Shown: positions 8,835-15,931 of the stretch, piece by piece
Layout: each line of letters begins with the position of its first letter
How positions within the stretch are numbered: the stretch's first letter is position 1
From: Maridesulfovibrio sp.
Lineage (GTDB): Bacteria; Desulfobacterota; Desulfovibrionia; Desulfovibrionales; Desulfovibrionaceae
Reading direction: 5' to 3'
Length of the DNA stretch: 64,000 nt
NCBI RefSeq assembly: GCF_963667685.1
Contig: NZ_OY763931.1
Coordinates: 806,001-870,000, forward strand
Notes under the pieces: model-generated
Told to the model about the DNA's origin: nothing
Seen by the model: the letters and a program-made list of their open reading frames with translations, nothing else
Databases searched by the model: none
Program-made: the position numbers and the translations under genes

Positions 8835-8890
8835 CAAGCCAGTTTACCCAATGTTGCACATTGGGAACTGGCGAGGGAGATTCTCTCCCT
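8835..8890. other. Candidate origin of transfer (oriT)
   Basis: The 291-base gap between the DUF3987 gene and mobC holds two adjacent hairpins: CCAGTTTACCCAATGT / ACATTGGGAACTGG (8839-8871, a two-base bulge), and AGGGAGA-TTC-TCTCCCT (8874-8890, perfect). On the minus strand 8835-8842 reads CTGGCTTG, close to the ColE1-type nick sequence CTGG/CTTA as I remember it. Position directly before mobC-mobA fits an oriT. Confidence 0.55.
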
Positions 8891-8951
8891 TCGATCCCAC
8901 GTAAGATTAAGAGCCGTGCAAGCACTCCACTCTCTGCGAGGTTTGGACTCC

Positions 8952-9257
8952 ATGAAGAATAATGAAGAGAAACGCACCGAGTTCGTGAACACACGCGTCA
9001 CTCCATCGGAAAAGAAAATACTCAAGCTTCAGGCTGAAGCCGAAGACATGAGTCTAGGCGATTATGTGCGCGAAAAACTGAATCGCCCACGGGTCAGGAA
9101 GACAAAAGCAGAAAGACAAAAAGTCATCCACTTGGCCCGCATCGGCAACAACATGAACCAAATAGCTCGCTGGGCAAATACTTATAAGAAAAATGTTGAA
9201 GCGGCACAGGTGGTCCTAACTCTCCTCGAGATAAAGGAGCAGCTCAAATGCTTATGA
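8952..9257 (+). CDS. mobC: MobC-like relaxosome accessory protein
   Basis: A 101-residue basic protein. It starts with a ribbon-helix-helix-like stretch (TEFVNTRVTPSEKKILKLQAE) and ends in the conserved MobC/MbeC pattern IGNNMNQIARWANTYK. Such proteins bind oriT and help the relaxase open the strands. ATG 8952 is preferred over an upstream GTG at 8916. The gene overlaps the start of mobA by 10 bases, so the two are coupled. Confidence 0.85.
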   Translation: MKNNEEKRTEFVNTRVTPSEKKILKLQAEAEDMSLGDYVREKLNRPRVRKTKAERQKVIHLARIGNNMNQIARWANTYKKNVEAAQVVLTLLEIKEQLKCL

Positions 9258-10768
9258 AAGTATTCCGGCACGGAGTCGGACGCGGAGCGAAGGTCGTTGA
9301 ATATGTGACGGGTAAAAAGGACTCTAAGAGGAAGGAAAATCCACCAGAAGTACTGCGCGGAGATCCTGATTCAATCTCAGCCCTCATCGATACCACTACC
9401 CGCAAATGGCGATACACTTCCGGCGTTCTCTCATGGGCTCCAAAGGACAAGGTCACGCCTGCAGACGAAAGAAAGCTCATGGACAGCTTTGAATCATACG
9501 CTTTTGCAGGACTTGAACCGAATCAATATTCAATCCTTTGGGTTCGCCACAGCCATGCTGGGCATCATGAGATGCATTTTGTGATTCCGCGCACAGAACT
9601 ACGAACAGATAAAGCTCTCAATCCTTGCCCACCGGGATGGGAGAAGCAATATAATCCGTGGTGTGAACTTCACAACCGTCGTCACAACTGGGCACGCCCT
9701 GATGAAATGAAACGCGCAAGGTTGGTCAGTCCGGGCAGCTCGATCCAAAGCTATAAATCCGGCAATGCCTCAGAGATAAGGCGGACCGTAACTGAAGCGA
9801 TAGTTCAAGGTGTGGAAGCCGGTCTTATTCATAACCGGCAAGACATCGTCAGGACTCTTGAGGAATTCGGTTTTGGTGTACCGCGCCAAGGCAAGGAATA
9901 CATAACTATTGAACTACCAGAAAACGACAAAAGCACAGTTTCCCAGAAACGGAAAAACCGCCGCATCAGGCTAAAAGGAGTACTTTATGCAAGATCATGG
10001 ACAGCCGAGCAATTCAAAAAACGCGCTGAGCTTAGCCGAGAAAATGAAGGAGCAGATGGAAGAACAAGCGCAAAGCTCCAAGCAGATAATTCAAGAAGGA
10101 TTGCAGAGCTTGAGAAAAGCGTTTCTAAAATCCGCCAAACACGAGCTGAGTACCATCGAAACCGCTATAAAAACAGAGACCGCAGAACTCTCGAAAATTC
10201 AACAAACCTTAATCCGCGATATGCACCGCTCCTTGAAGATCCCCGTCGCAGTTTCATTAGCGGTGACAATCGTTTGCTGTCTGGTCCTAGTGGGCGGGAC
10301 TCTATTCTGGATAGATCTTCAGGGAACAACCCTAGCAGAACTCTCCCAGAAGATAGAACACCAGAGGACAATAGAGAAAAAGCTCGTAAGCTGGGGAGTA
10401 ACGCCCCTTCTGGACAACAACCGCAGATTCATAGTTCTGCCAGCCGGGACAAGCCTGAAGCAGAATTGGCAATCAGGAAACCGTCCCGCCATTTTACTCA
10501 AGGATTAAGCCATGAACGAATTACAGAAGAGCTTATTGGACGCGCTAAGCCGAATCGAAGAGGAACAGGCACGCCGATTGGACGAACAAGATCAAAAGAT
10601 AGCCAAACTGGAAAAGGAAATACAGGGTTGCCGGGACTTGCAGAGCGAATTGGAGCAAGTTTTGAACGAATTGGAAAAATTAGCTCAGCTCTAGTTCAAA
10701 AGATTATGAATCCCAGAAGCCGCAAAAAGACTTTAAAAGCTGGAATTAATAAACTATTGAGCAGGTAA
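9248..10768 (+). CDS. mobA: MobA/MbeA-like relaxase (MOBP, ColE1/HEN-type)
   Basis: A 506-residue relaxase that would nick oriT and lead the strand during mobilization. Tyr19 in KVVEYVTG is the likely nucleophile. SHAGHHEMHFVIPRTEL (about 102-118), followed by ALNPCPPG (123-130), carries the H-E-N signature of ColE1-type relaxases, in which the usual three-His motif is replaced. The C-terminal half is very basic, Ser/Arg-rich and low in predicted structure, exactly where mobB and mobD are encoded in a second frame, so its odd composition may be forced by overprinting. ATG 9248 has GGAG eight bases upstream. Confidence 0.9.
   Translation: MLMKVFRHGVGRGAKVVEYVTGKKDSKRKENPPEVLRGDPDSISALIDTTTRKWRYTSGVLSWAPKDKVTPADERKLMDSFESYAFAGLEPNQYSILWVRHSHAGHHEMHFVIPRTELRTDKALNPCPPGWEKQYNPWCELHNRRHNWARPDEMKRARLVSPGSSIQSYKSGNASEIRRTVTEAIVQGVEAGLIHNRQDIVRTLEEFGFGVPRQGKEYITIELPENDKSTVSQKRKNRRIRLKGVLYARSWTAEQFKKRAELSRENEGADGRTSAKLQADNSRRIAELEKSVSKIRQTRAEYHRNRYKNRDRRTLENSTNLNPRYAPLLEDPRRSFISGDNRLLSGPSGRDSILDRSSGNNPSRTLPEDRTPEDNREKARKLGSNAPSGQQPQIHSSASRDKPEAELAIRKPSRHFTQGLSHERITEELIGRAKPNRRGTGTPIGRTRSKDSQTGKGNTGLPGLAERIGASFERIGKISSALVQKIMNPRSRKKTLKAGINKLLSR
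9987..10508 (+). CDS. mobB: MobB/MbeB-like membrane protein, overprinted inside mobA
   Basis: A 173-residue protein in a different frame wholly inside mobA. The ribosome binding site AAAAGGAG stands just before the ATG. The N-terminal part (SLAEKMKEQMEEQAQSSKQI) resembles the start of ColE1 MbeB. A helical region leads to one membrane helix near 88-110 (VAVSLAVTIVCCLVLVGG) and a short C-terminal domain (LVSWGVTPL, RFIVLPAGT). MbeB of ColE1 is membrane-associated and stabilises the relaxosome. The overlap, order and membrane helix all copy the ColE1 layout, so this is a gene and not a shadow frame. Confidence 0.82.
   Translation: MQDHGQPSNSKNALSLAEKMKEQMEEQAQSSKQIIQEGLQSLRKAFLKSAKHELSTIETAIKTETAELSKIQQTLIRDMHRSLKIPVAVSLAVTIVCCLVLVGGTLFWIDLQGTTLAELSQKIEHQRTIEKKLVSWGVTPLLDNNRRFIVLPAGTSLKQNWQSGNRPAILLKD
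10512..10694 (+). CDS. mobD: MobD/MbeD-like small coiled-coil protein, overprinted inside mobA
   Basis: 60 residues, almost entirely a heptad-patterned helix (LDALSRIEEEQARRLDEQ... LEKEI... LEQVLNELEKLAQL). It begins three bases after mobB, with AAGGA as ribosome binding site, and lies within mobA in another frame. ColE1 MbeD has the same size, position and coiled-coil nature and is linked to entry exclusion there. Function here is inferred from layout. Confidence 0.68.
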   Translation: MNELQKSLLDALSRIEEEQARRLDEQDQKIAKLEKEIQGCRDLQSELEQVLNELEKLAQL

Positions 10769-10780
10769 AGGAGTCAGTAA

Positions 10781-11524
10781 ATGAATCATTACGAAGGGAA
10801 TATCGAAGATGCGCTCAGCAAACACGACATTGAAGCCGTATGGGAATGGCTGGAGCATGGCGGCAATCCGCGCCACATTACTGAATACGGTGACTCATTG
10901 CTTCATATCGCAGCGTTACACGATAACACCAATGCCACAAAACTACTGCTTGATGTCGGCGTAAATCCCAATATCCGTAACGCCGAAGATCTCACCCCCA
11001 TATGCTACGCGAGCAAGGCTGAAACAATCATCATGCTCCATGAATATGGCGCATCCCTGACCGTAGAAGATGACAATTACGGCCCTCCCCTACACCGTGC
11101 GGCCTGCGGTCTGTCCGTGGAAGCCGTAACGACCATGGTCGCTCTCGGTGCTGACATTTATGCCGAACCTTCAGACGAAGGATTACCGGCAATATATAAC
11201 AGCTTTCTTTCGGATAACTGCAAAGCCATGTTGCTGGCGTTCATCTCAATGGGCTTCAGTGTTGACGGCATAGAGGGCCACCCCCTGCTTCACTATGCTT
11301 ACGGGAGTGAGAGACTTGAAGCGGTCAAGTTACTTCTAAAGCTTGGCGCAGACCCTACCCTCAAAGACGAGAACGGCAGGGACTTTGAAGCCTTTAAGGA
11401 AATGGTGAAAGAACGCCGAAAAGCAGCTAACAGTCAATCCGTCGAAGGAGGACAAAAAGTTAATCCTTTACTTGAGAAATTGGAAAAGCAATTGAAGATA
11501 AATGAGCAGCTTAAACAGGAATAA
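10781..11524 (+). CDS. Ankyrin-repeat protein
   Basis: 247 residues, cytoplasmic. Four to five ankyrin-type repeats can be seen, e.g. GDSLLHIAALHDNTNATKLL (about 43-62), GPPLHRAACGLSVEAV near 108 and HPLLHYAYGSERLEAVKLLL near 167, ending in a Lys/Glu-rich tail (205-247). It starts 12 bases after mobA with AAGGAG, so it belongs to the mob operon. Ankyrin proteins mediate protein binding; the partner is unknown. It may be cargo, or an accessory factor of the mob block. Confidence 0.85.
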   Translation: MNHYEGNIEDALSKHDIEAVWEWLEHGGNPRHITEYGDSLLHIAALHDNTNATKLLLDVGVNPNIRNAEDLTPICYASKAETIIMLHEYGASLTVEDDNYGPPLHRAACGLSVEAVTTMVALGADIYAEPSDEGLPAIYNSFLSDNCKAMLLAFISMGFSVDGIEGHPLLHYAYGSERLEAVKLLLKLGADPTLKDENGRDFEAFKEMVKERRKAANSQSVEGGQKVNPLLEKLEKQLKINEQLKQE

Positions 11525-11532
11525 AAGAATCA

Positions 11533-11784
11533 ATGCAGACGAAACAAATAAGTATTTCCAAAGAGATAGCAGATAGATTGGAGGATCTTGCCAGATACAC
11601 CAATCGCAGTCAGGAAGAACTCATAACCTCTGCAATTGAAAGCTACATTGAAAATGAATTTGCAGAAATTTCCCTCATCCACGAAAGCCTTGCCCAAGCC
11701 AACAACGGCGAATTCGCTACAGACTCAGAAGTACAGAACGCTTTCAGCAAATGTGGGATAACGCCAAAATCAACAGAATTTTAA
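11533..11784 (+). CDS. Ribbon-helix-helix protein, ParD/RelB-like antitoxin without a recognised toxin
   Basis: 83 residues. The N-terminal QISISKEIADRLEDLARYTNRSQEELITSAIESYI is a CopG/Arc-type RHH domain. The C-terminal NNGEFATDSEVQNAFSKCGI is the pattern seen in antitoxins that pair with ParE-type toxins. It starts eight bases after the ankyrin gene, yet no ParE-sized frame follows, and the next gene is a Fic protein 82 bases on. It is either an orphan antitoxin, an autoregulator of this operon, or a partner of the Fic protein. Confidence 0.75.
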   Translation: MQTKQISISKEIADRLEDLARYTNRSQEELITSAIESYIENEFAEISLIHESLAQANNGEFATDSEVQNAFSKCGITPKSTEF

Positions 11785-11865
11785 TACAGTTTTATTTCAA
11801 TTTGCTCTCCGTTCAAAAAAAGCTACAATCAAGCATCGTTAACGCATAAACACACGGCTCACATT

Positions 11866-12726
11866 ATGTCCCAGAAGAAACAAGATATACCTTCAAGCTA
11901 CATACTTCCTGATTCCGCAGATCTTACCACCAGCCTTGCCGAAAATGACAGGCTGCAAAAGAGTATAGATAAGAAACGCCCGTTGGAAGGCGATCTTTGG
12001 GAAGTAATCCAGTTCAAGCTGAAAGTTGACTGGACTTACAACTCAAACGCTATTGAAGGCAGCACTTTAAGCCCAAGTGAAACGCTCTTCTTTCTACGTG
12101 AAGGCCTTACCGTAAAGGGCAAGCCGCTCAAGGATTTTCTGGACGCCAGAAACCATTCTGAGGCTGTTGATTTACTTCAGGACACCATCAAGGATGAAAG
12201 GCCGCTTTCTGTTGGATTCATGAAAGAAATAAACGCCTTGATTCTCAATGGAGTCAGTTACACAGCAGCCCAGACACCCGACGGGCAGAGCACCAAAAAA
12301 AAAGCTCATGCCGGGGAATATAAAAAGCATCCGAACCATGTGTTAACACCAAGCGGCGAAATCCATACCTACGTTGAGCCTGAACAAGTAGCCGCTGAAA
12401 TGGATTATCTTTTTAAGTGGATTGACGAGCAGGAGCAAAAGCAAACACATCCTCTGATTACTGCCTCTATAGCGCACTACAATTTTGTACGTATCCATCC
12501 TTTCGATGATGGGAACGGTCGCGGGGCAAGGCTTCTGATGAACCTAATCCTTATGAAAAACGGCTATCTCCCTGCCGTCATTAACAATGAAAACCGTCAG
12601 GATTATATTGAAAGCCTGCATCAGGCAGATAAAGGTGAGCTGGCCCCTTTCTGCGTGTTTGTTTCTCAGTCCCTGCGGGAAACTCAAGAATCGGTTGTGA
12701 AGATTCTGGAAGGTAATGGGAAATAA
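11866..12726 (+). CDS. Fic family protein (probable AMP transferase)
   Basis: 286 residues. The Fic core HPFDDGNGRG starts at His211 and is complete. An N-terminal inhibitory motif S60-N-A-I-E64-G matches (S/T)xxxE(G/N), placing it among class II Fic proteins with internal auto-inhibition. Fic enzymes transfer AMP or another nucleotide part to hydroxyl side chains of target proteins. It follows the RHH gene and converges with the DUF2075 gene. The target is unknown. Confidence 0.92.
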   Translation: MSQKKQDIPSSYILPDSADLTTSLAENDRLQKSIDKKRPLEGDLWEVIQFKLKVDWTYNSNAIEGSTLSPSETLFFLREGLTVKGKPLKDFLDARNHSEAVDLLQDTIKDERPLSVGFMKEINALILNGVSYTAAQTPDGQSTKKKAHAGEYKKHPNHVLTPSGEIHTYVEPEQVAAEMDYLFKWIDEQEQKQTHPLITASIAHYNFVRIHPFDDGNGRGARLLMNLILMKNGYLPAVINNENRQDYIESLHQADKGELAPFCVFVSQSLRETQESVVKILEGNGK

Positions 12727-12744
12727 GCTCTATTAACCCCACAG

Positions 12745-14712
12745 CTAAATATTGGATATGCCACACTCTAGAAGGAAATTGTACATAGGGTCGTAAAACT
12801 CAGGAAGCCTGGTTTCATCTTCAGTGCTACCCTGAGGAATGAAAATGACCATTCCTTGCCGTGCTCTGGTCAACAAAACCCTATACGCATTAAGAAGATA
12901 TCGCCTACGTATTTCATCATTTACATTTTGCCACTTGGTTCCTCGGAAATTTTTAAACTCCCAAGCCCCGTTTTTAATTCTTAAACTCGAATCCCAAGCT
13001 ACACAGGTCCAATCTAACTCAAGACCTTGGATATCAAATTCAGTTGCTGCATCTTCTAAGAATGCAGCTGATCGCACATCATTTTTATTATTTAAAAACC
13101 ATGTCTTAGGATCAATTTGCGATTTAACATGAATACCGTAAGGCTTTAATCTATATGCTCCGGAGTAAGCAGTTATTCCAAGTCCTTCACTGCCACGAGC
13201 TTTTGATTTAAGCCAATTTTTGGCTGCCTCAAGATTACGAGTAACTTTAAGTGGATATACCTCCCTTAATTCTTCATTCAACTCTGCAGCGGTCTCCAGA
13301 TCTAGATCCAATATAGCCTTTACAAATCCAGAAAGTCGCTCAGACCTAAAAGATCTAACTGAAACAGATAAGTGTAAATCTTTTTTGATCTTAAGTTGTT
13401 TAGTTGAAAGTGCTGAATAGATATTGTTTCCATTTGTATATTCAATCTCGGTAAGCTGGTCAGAAGCATATACATCCCAATGTGGATATGAATCATGTAT
13501 TGCAGTAAACCACTCAGGTAGGCCCGCCTCACCTGTGTTTATCTCCTGCCCTCCGCCTATCAGACAAATGATCGTCGCCCAATCTTCATGTCTATCGAGA
13601 ACGCTTATTAAAAATTCTGGCTCAGACATTGCGAAATCACGCATATTTCGTTTTTTAGACATGAAAGAACTCGCCTGCTCTTTAGTCCATGCTCTTTGAG
13701 CTTCATCAAAAACAGCCACTCGTTCGATTGGCGCTAGATCACTCTGCAAATTATCATCTCGAAAGTGGTGTATATTTTGGATGAATGCTTTCGCTTTTCG
13801 ACGGGCTTTATCCTTGGTGATCTTTACGCCTGAACATGATGCTACTTCATTTCTTGCAAGAGCTTCCTGCAAAACATCAACTAAAGGTCCATTACCGGAC
13901 AGGAATACGGCATGCTCACCTTCGTCAACATTATGCCGTTCATTTGCAATGTTAAGTCCAGCGAGAGTCTTACCCGCACCAGGAACACCTGTAATGAAGC
14001 AAATAGATTTACGCTTTTGACGTTTAGAGTGCTCAATAATGTCTGAAATTGTATTTGAGGTAGCGGCAAGATTAATGGCACCAGAATCTGATCTAGAAAT
14101 TTCCTTTACGCTATGACCTGTATAAAGCGCTTGGGCAGCTTCGATAATAGTAGGAGTAGGTTTATATACCGAATTTAGCCATGCTTCAGAGTCTATTTGA
14201 CCTATACATTCAACTTTTTTTGATATTTCAGATAAATATTCAGCAATATTGTTCTTGTTCGCCATAATGGGCTGATAAATAGCATCTGGATATTCTTTGA
14301 GAATAAACTGTTCTCGAGGCGCTTCTGTTGAAACAACGACCGGAACAATCACGCAATTATGGCTTTGCTCGTGAAAATTTTTCAAATCAACTGAATAGTC
14401 TAGTACCTGCTCTATTGCCGACTTCGTATACTTCTTATCGCCAACCTTGAATTCCAGCGCAAAAACGATCCCCTTATAGATAATGACTACATCTATACGT
14501 TTTCCCATTCTGGGAATTGCATATTCAAAAGCTATGTAAGCCCCAGAAAAATCTTTTAACTCACGTTGAAGTATCTCTATCTGAGCCACCCATGCATTTT
14601 TTTGTAAATCTTCTAATGAAAATGTATGGTTCTGAGTTAAATCACCAAGAATTGAAGACGGGAAATCAAGAAGGAATTTATCAACTGGCGAAGAATAATA
14701 GGCTCTTTTCAC
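12745..14712 (-). CDS. DUF2075 (Schlafen-like) helicase with N-terminal nuclease domain
   Basis: 655 residues. The N-terminal domain (about 45-115) has D74 in RIDVVIIYK, E87-F-K89 and Q102, the arrangement of a PD-(D/E)XK nuclease. A superfamily 1-type ATPase follows: Walker A TGVPGAGKT (241-249), Walker B VFDEAQ (334-339), SVRSFRSE near 440, and a C-terminal LLTRARQGMVIFIP motif. DUF2075 is related to the helicase part of Schlafen proteins. A nuclease joined to a helicase on a mobile element suggests defence against foreign DNA or RNA, but this is inference. It is transcribed against its neighbours and AT-richer than the mob genes. Confidence 0.82.
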   Translation of the reverse strand: MKRAYYSSPVDKFLLDFPSSILGDLTQNHTFSLEDLQKNAWVAQIEILQRELKDFSGAYIAFEYAIPRMGKRIDVVIIYKGIVFALEFKVGDKKYTKSAIEQVLDYSVDLKNFHEQSHNCVIVPVVVSTEAPREQFILKEYPDAIYQPIMANKNNIAEYLSEISKKVECIGQIDSEAWLNSVYKPTPTIIEAAQALYTGHSVKEISRSDSGAINLAATSNTISDIIEHSKRQKRKSICFITGVPGAGKTLAGLNIANERHNVDEGEHAVFLSGNGPLVDVLQEALARNEVASCSGVKITKDKARRKAKAFIQNIHHFRDDNLQSDLAPIERVAVFDEAQRAWTKEQASSFMSKKRNMRDFAMSEPEFLISVLDRHEDWATIICLIGGGQEINTGEAGLPEWFTAIHDSYPHWDVYASDQLTEIEYTNGNNIYSALSTKQLKIKKDLHLSVSVRSFRSERLSGFVKAILDLDLETAAELNEELREVYPLKVTRNLEAAKNWLKSKARGSEGLGITAYSGAYRLKPYGIHVKSQIDPKTWFLNNKNDVRSAAFLEDAATEFDIQGLELDWTCVAWDSSLRIKNGAWEFKNFRGTKWQNVNDEIRRRYLLNAYRVLLTRARQGMVIFIPQGSTEDETRLPEFYDPMYNFLLECGISNI

Positions 14713-15033
14713 AAAATGCTCCTAAGCAGTTATTATCGACATCGAGTTAACTAATAGAGTTATGTTTTGCAAGATCCAACCTAAAAACTGATGCAGGAAA
14801 ACAAGCCCATTATTACAAAATAAAGCATGGCTGCGCTGACTACACACCCCTAACACACTAGCTTTATAGTATTATTTAATATCGCGCGCAAAACTTGGCA
14901 AACGTATACGATTTTTCTATAATGCCGCCTAGATTTAGTCTAGATATTATTACATCACACTGAGTGTGTTGCCAATAAACAAGTTTTCGTTCCCGGTACC
15001 CCCGTAGACATAACGAAAAAGGAGGTGATTCGT
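14713..15033. other. 321-base gap between divergent genes; small palindrome
   Basis: Both flanking genes read away from this gap, so it should hold two promoters. A palindrome CACACT-G-AGTGTG lies at 14956-14968, and CTAGA-TTTAG-TCTAG occurs just upstream. I see no gene in it. Confidence 0.4.
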
Positions 15034-15261
15034 ATGGCCCGCGATACACACCGCGTAATGCCGCACCCTGACGGCGGATGGCAAATTAGACGCGATGGCG
15101 ACAGCAGAGCATCTCATAGAACAGATACTCAGGCTGAAGGAATTGACATCGCCAGAGGAATTAGCCGTAATCAAGGAACAGAGCTCCAGATCCACCGTCC
15201 CAACGGACAAATCAGAGAGTCTGACAGCCACGGCAATGATCCATATCCTCCCAAGGGGTAA
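15034..15261 (+). CDS. DUF2188 family small protein
   Basis: 75 residues. The pattern HPDGGWQIRRDGDSRASHRTDTQAEGIDIARGISRNQGTELQIHRPNGQIRESDSHGNDPYPPKG is spread through the protein in the order usual for DUF2188 and ends in the family's typical PPKG. The start at 15034 has a near-perfect ribosome binding site (GGAGGTGAT). DUF2188 proteins are small and widespread on plasmids and islands, and their function is not known to me. Confidence 0.85.
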   Translation: MARDTHRVMPHPDGGWQIRRDGDSRASHRTDTQAEGIDIARGISRNQGTELQIHRPNGQIRESDSHGNDPYPPKG

Positions 15262-15469
15262 CTGGCTAACTGAAGGAAACGAAGATGATTGAAGACTTCA
15301 AAGAAAAAGCGGCTGAGTGCGCCAACACCCAACCGCCCTTGAGGTCGACCTGCTCAAACCAGAGTCGTTGCAGGTAATAGAGGGACCTCCGCCATTTGAT
15401 AAATTAGATTTACATGAAGGTTCCATATATTTCAAGACGGCTCTTAATTACTTTCATACTAGGATTATT

Positions 15470-15931
15470 ATGAAAACACTTGGAATTAACACAGCTTCAT
15501 CAGAAGTAAGGTTTGCCCTCATTTCATTTACCAATGATACCCCTACACTTTTAAACGCAGCTAGCGAAAACAGGCTGAGATTCCCTGCAGACTGTGAGGA
15601 TACTGGAGAAAAGGCAAAATGGCTTTATGAAGAATTGGAAAGAATTTTCGAAACCAATCCTGATATAGAATCAATGGTCATCCGTATGAATGGTTATGGC
15701 ATGGAGAAAAAGGCAACAAGAATTTCCTCTCACTTGGATGGGGTAGCACTATTGTCCGCAAAACTGCACGACATTAATGTAGCAATGATGTTGAACTCTC
15801 AGTTAGGGATCAATCAAAAACAAGTGAAGTCCGAAGCAGAGAACCACGTAGGTAAGACTGATAAATACTGGAATGATAGCATGGCATACGCCATTGTTTC
15901 TGCTATCGAGGCAAAGGATATTCATGAGTAA
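15470..15931 (+). CDS. RNase H/RuvC-fold-like protein of unknown function
   Basis: 153 residues. The opening KTLGINTASSEVRFALIS reads like the first strands of an RNase H-like (RuvC-type) fold, and the end YWNDSMAYAIVSAI resembles the last helix carrying acidic residues. In active members the first strand has Asp (GID); here it is Asn (GIN), so catalysis is doubtful. The fold call is from pattern only. The frame is open upstream to 15317, but ATG 15470 fits the domain start and has AGGA before it. The stop overlaps the kinase start by eight bases, so the two are translationally coupled. Confidence 0.5.
   Translation: MKTLGINTASSEVRFALISFTNDTPTLLNAASENRLRFPADCEDTGEKAKWLYEELERIFETNPDIESMVIRMNGYGMEKKATRISSHLDGVALLSAKLHDINVAMMLNSQLGINQKQVKSEAENHVGKTDKYWNDSMAYAIVSAIEAKDIHE

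Noticed and set aside
11785-11865. ParE-type toxin partner for the RHH protein
   Set aside because: Only 81 bases separate the RHH gene from fic, too short for a toxin gene in any frame.
15095-15292. 65-residue frame overlapping the DUF2188 gene
   Set aside because: It lies in a second frame of a well-supported gene, without its own ribosome binding site and with no recognisable pattern.
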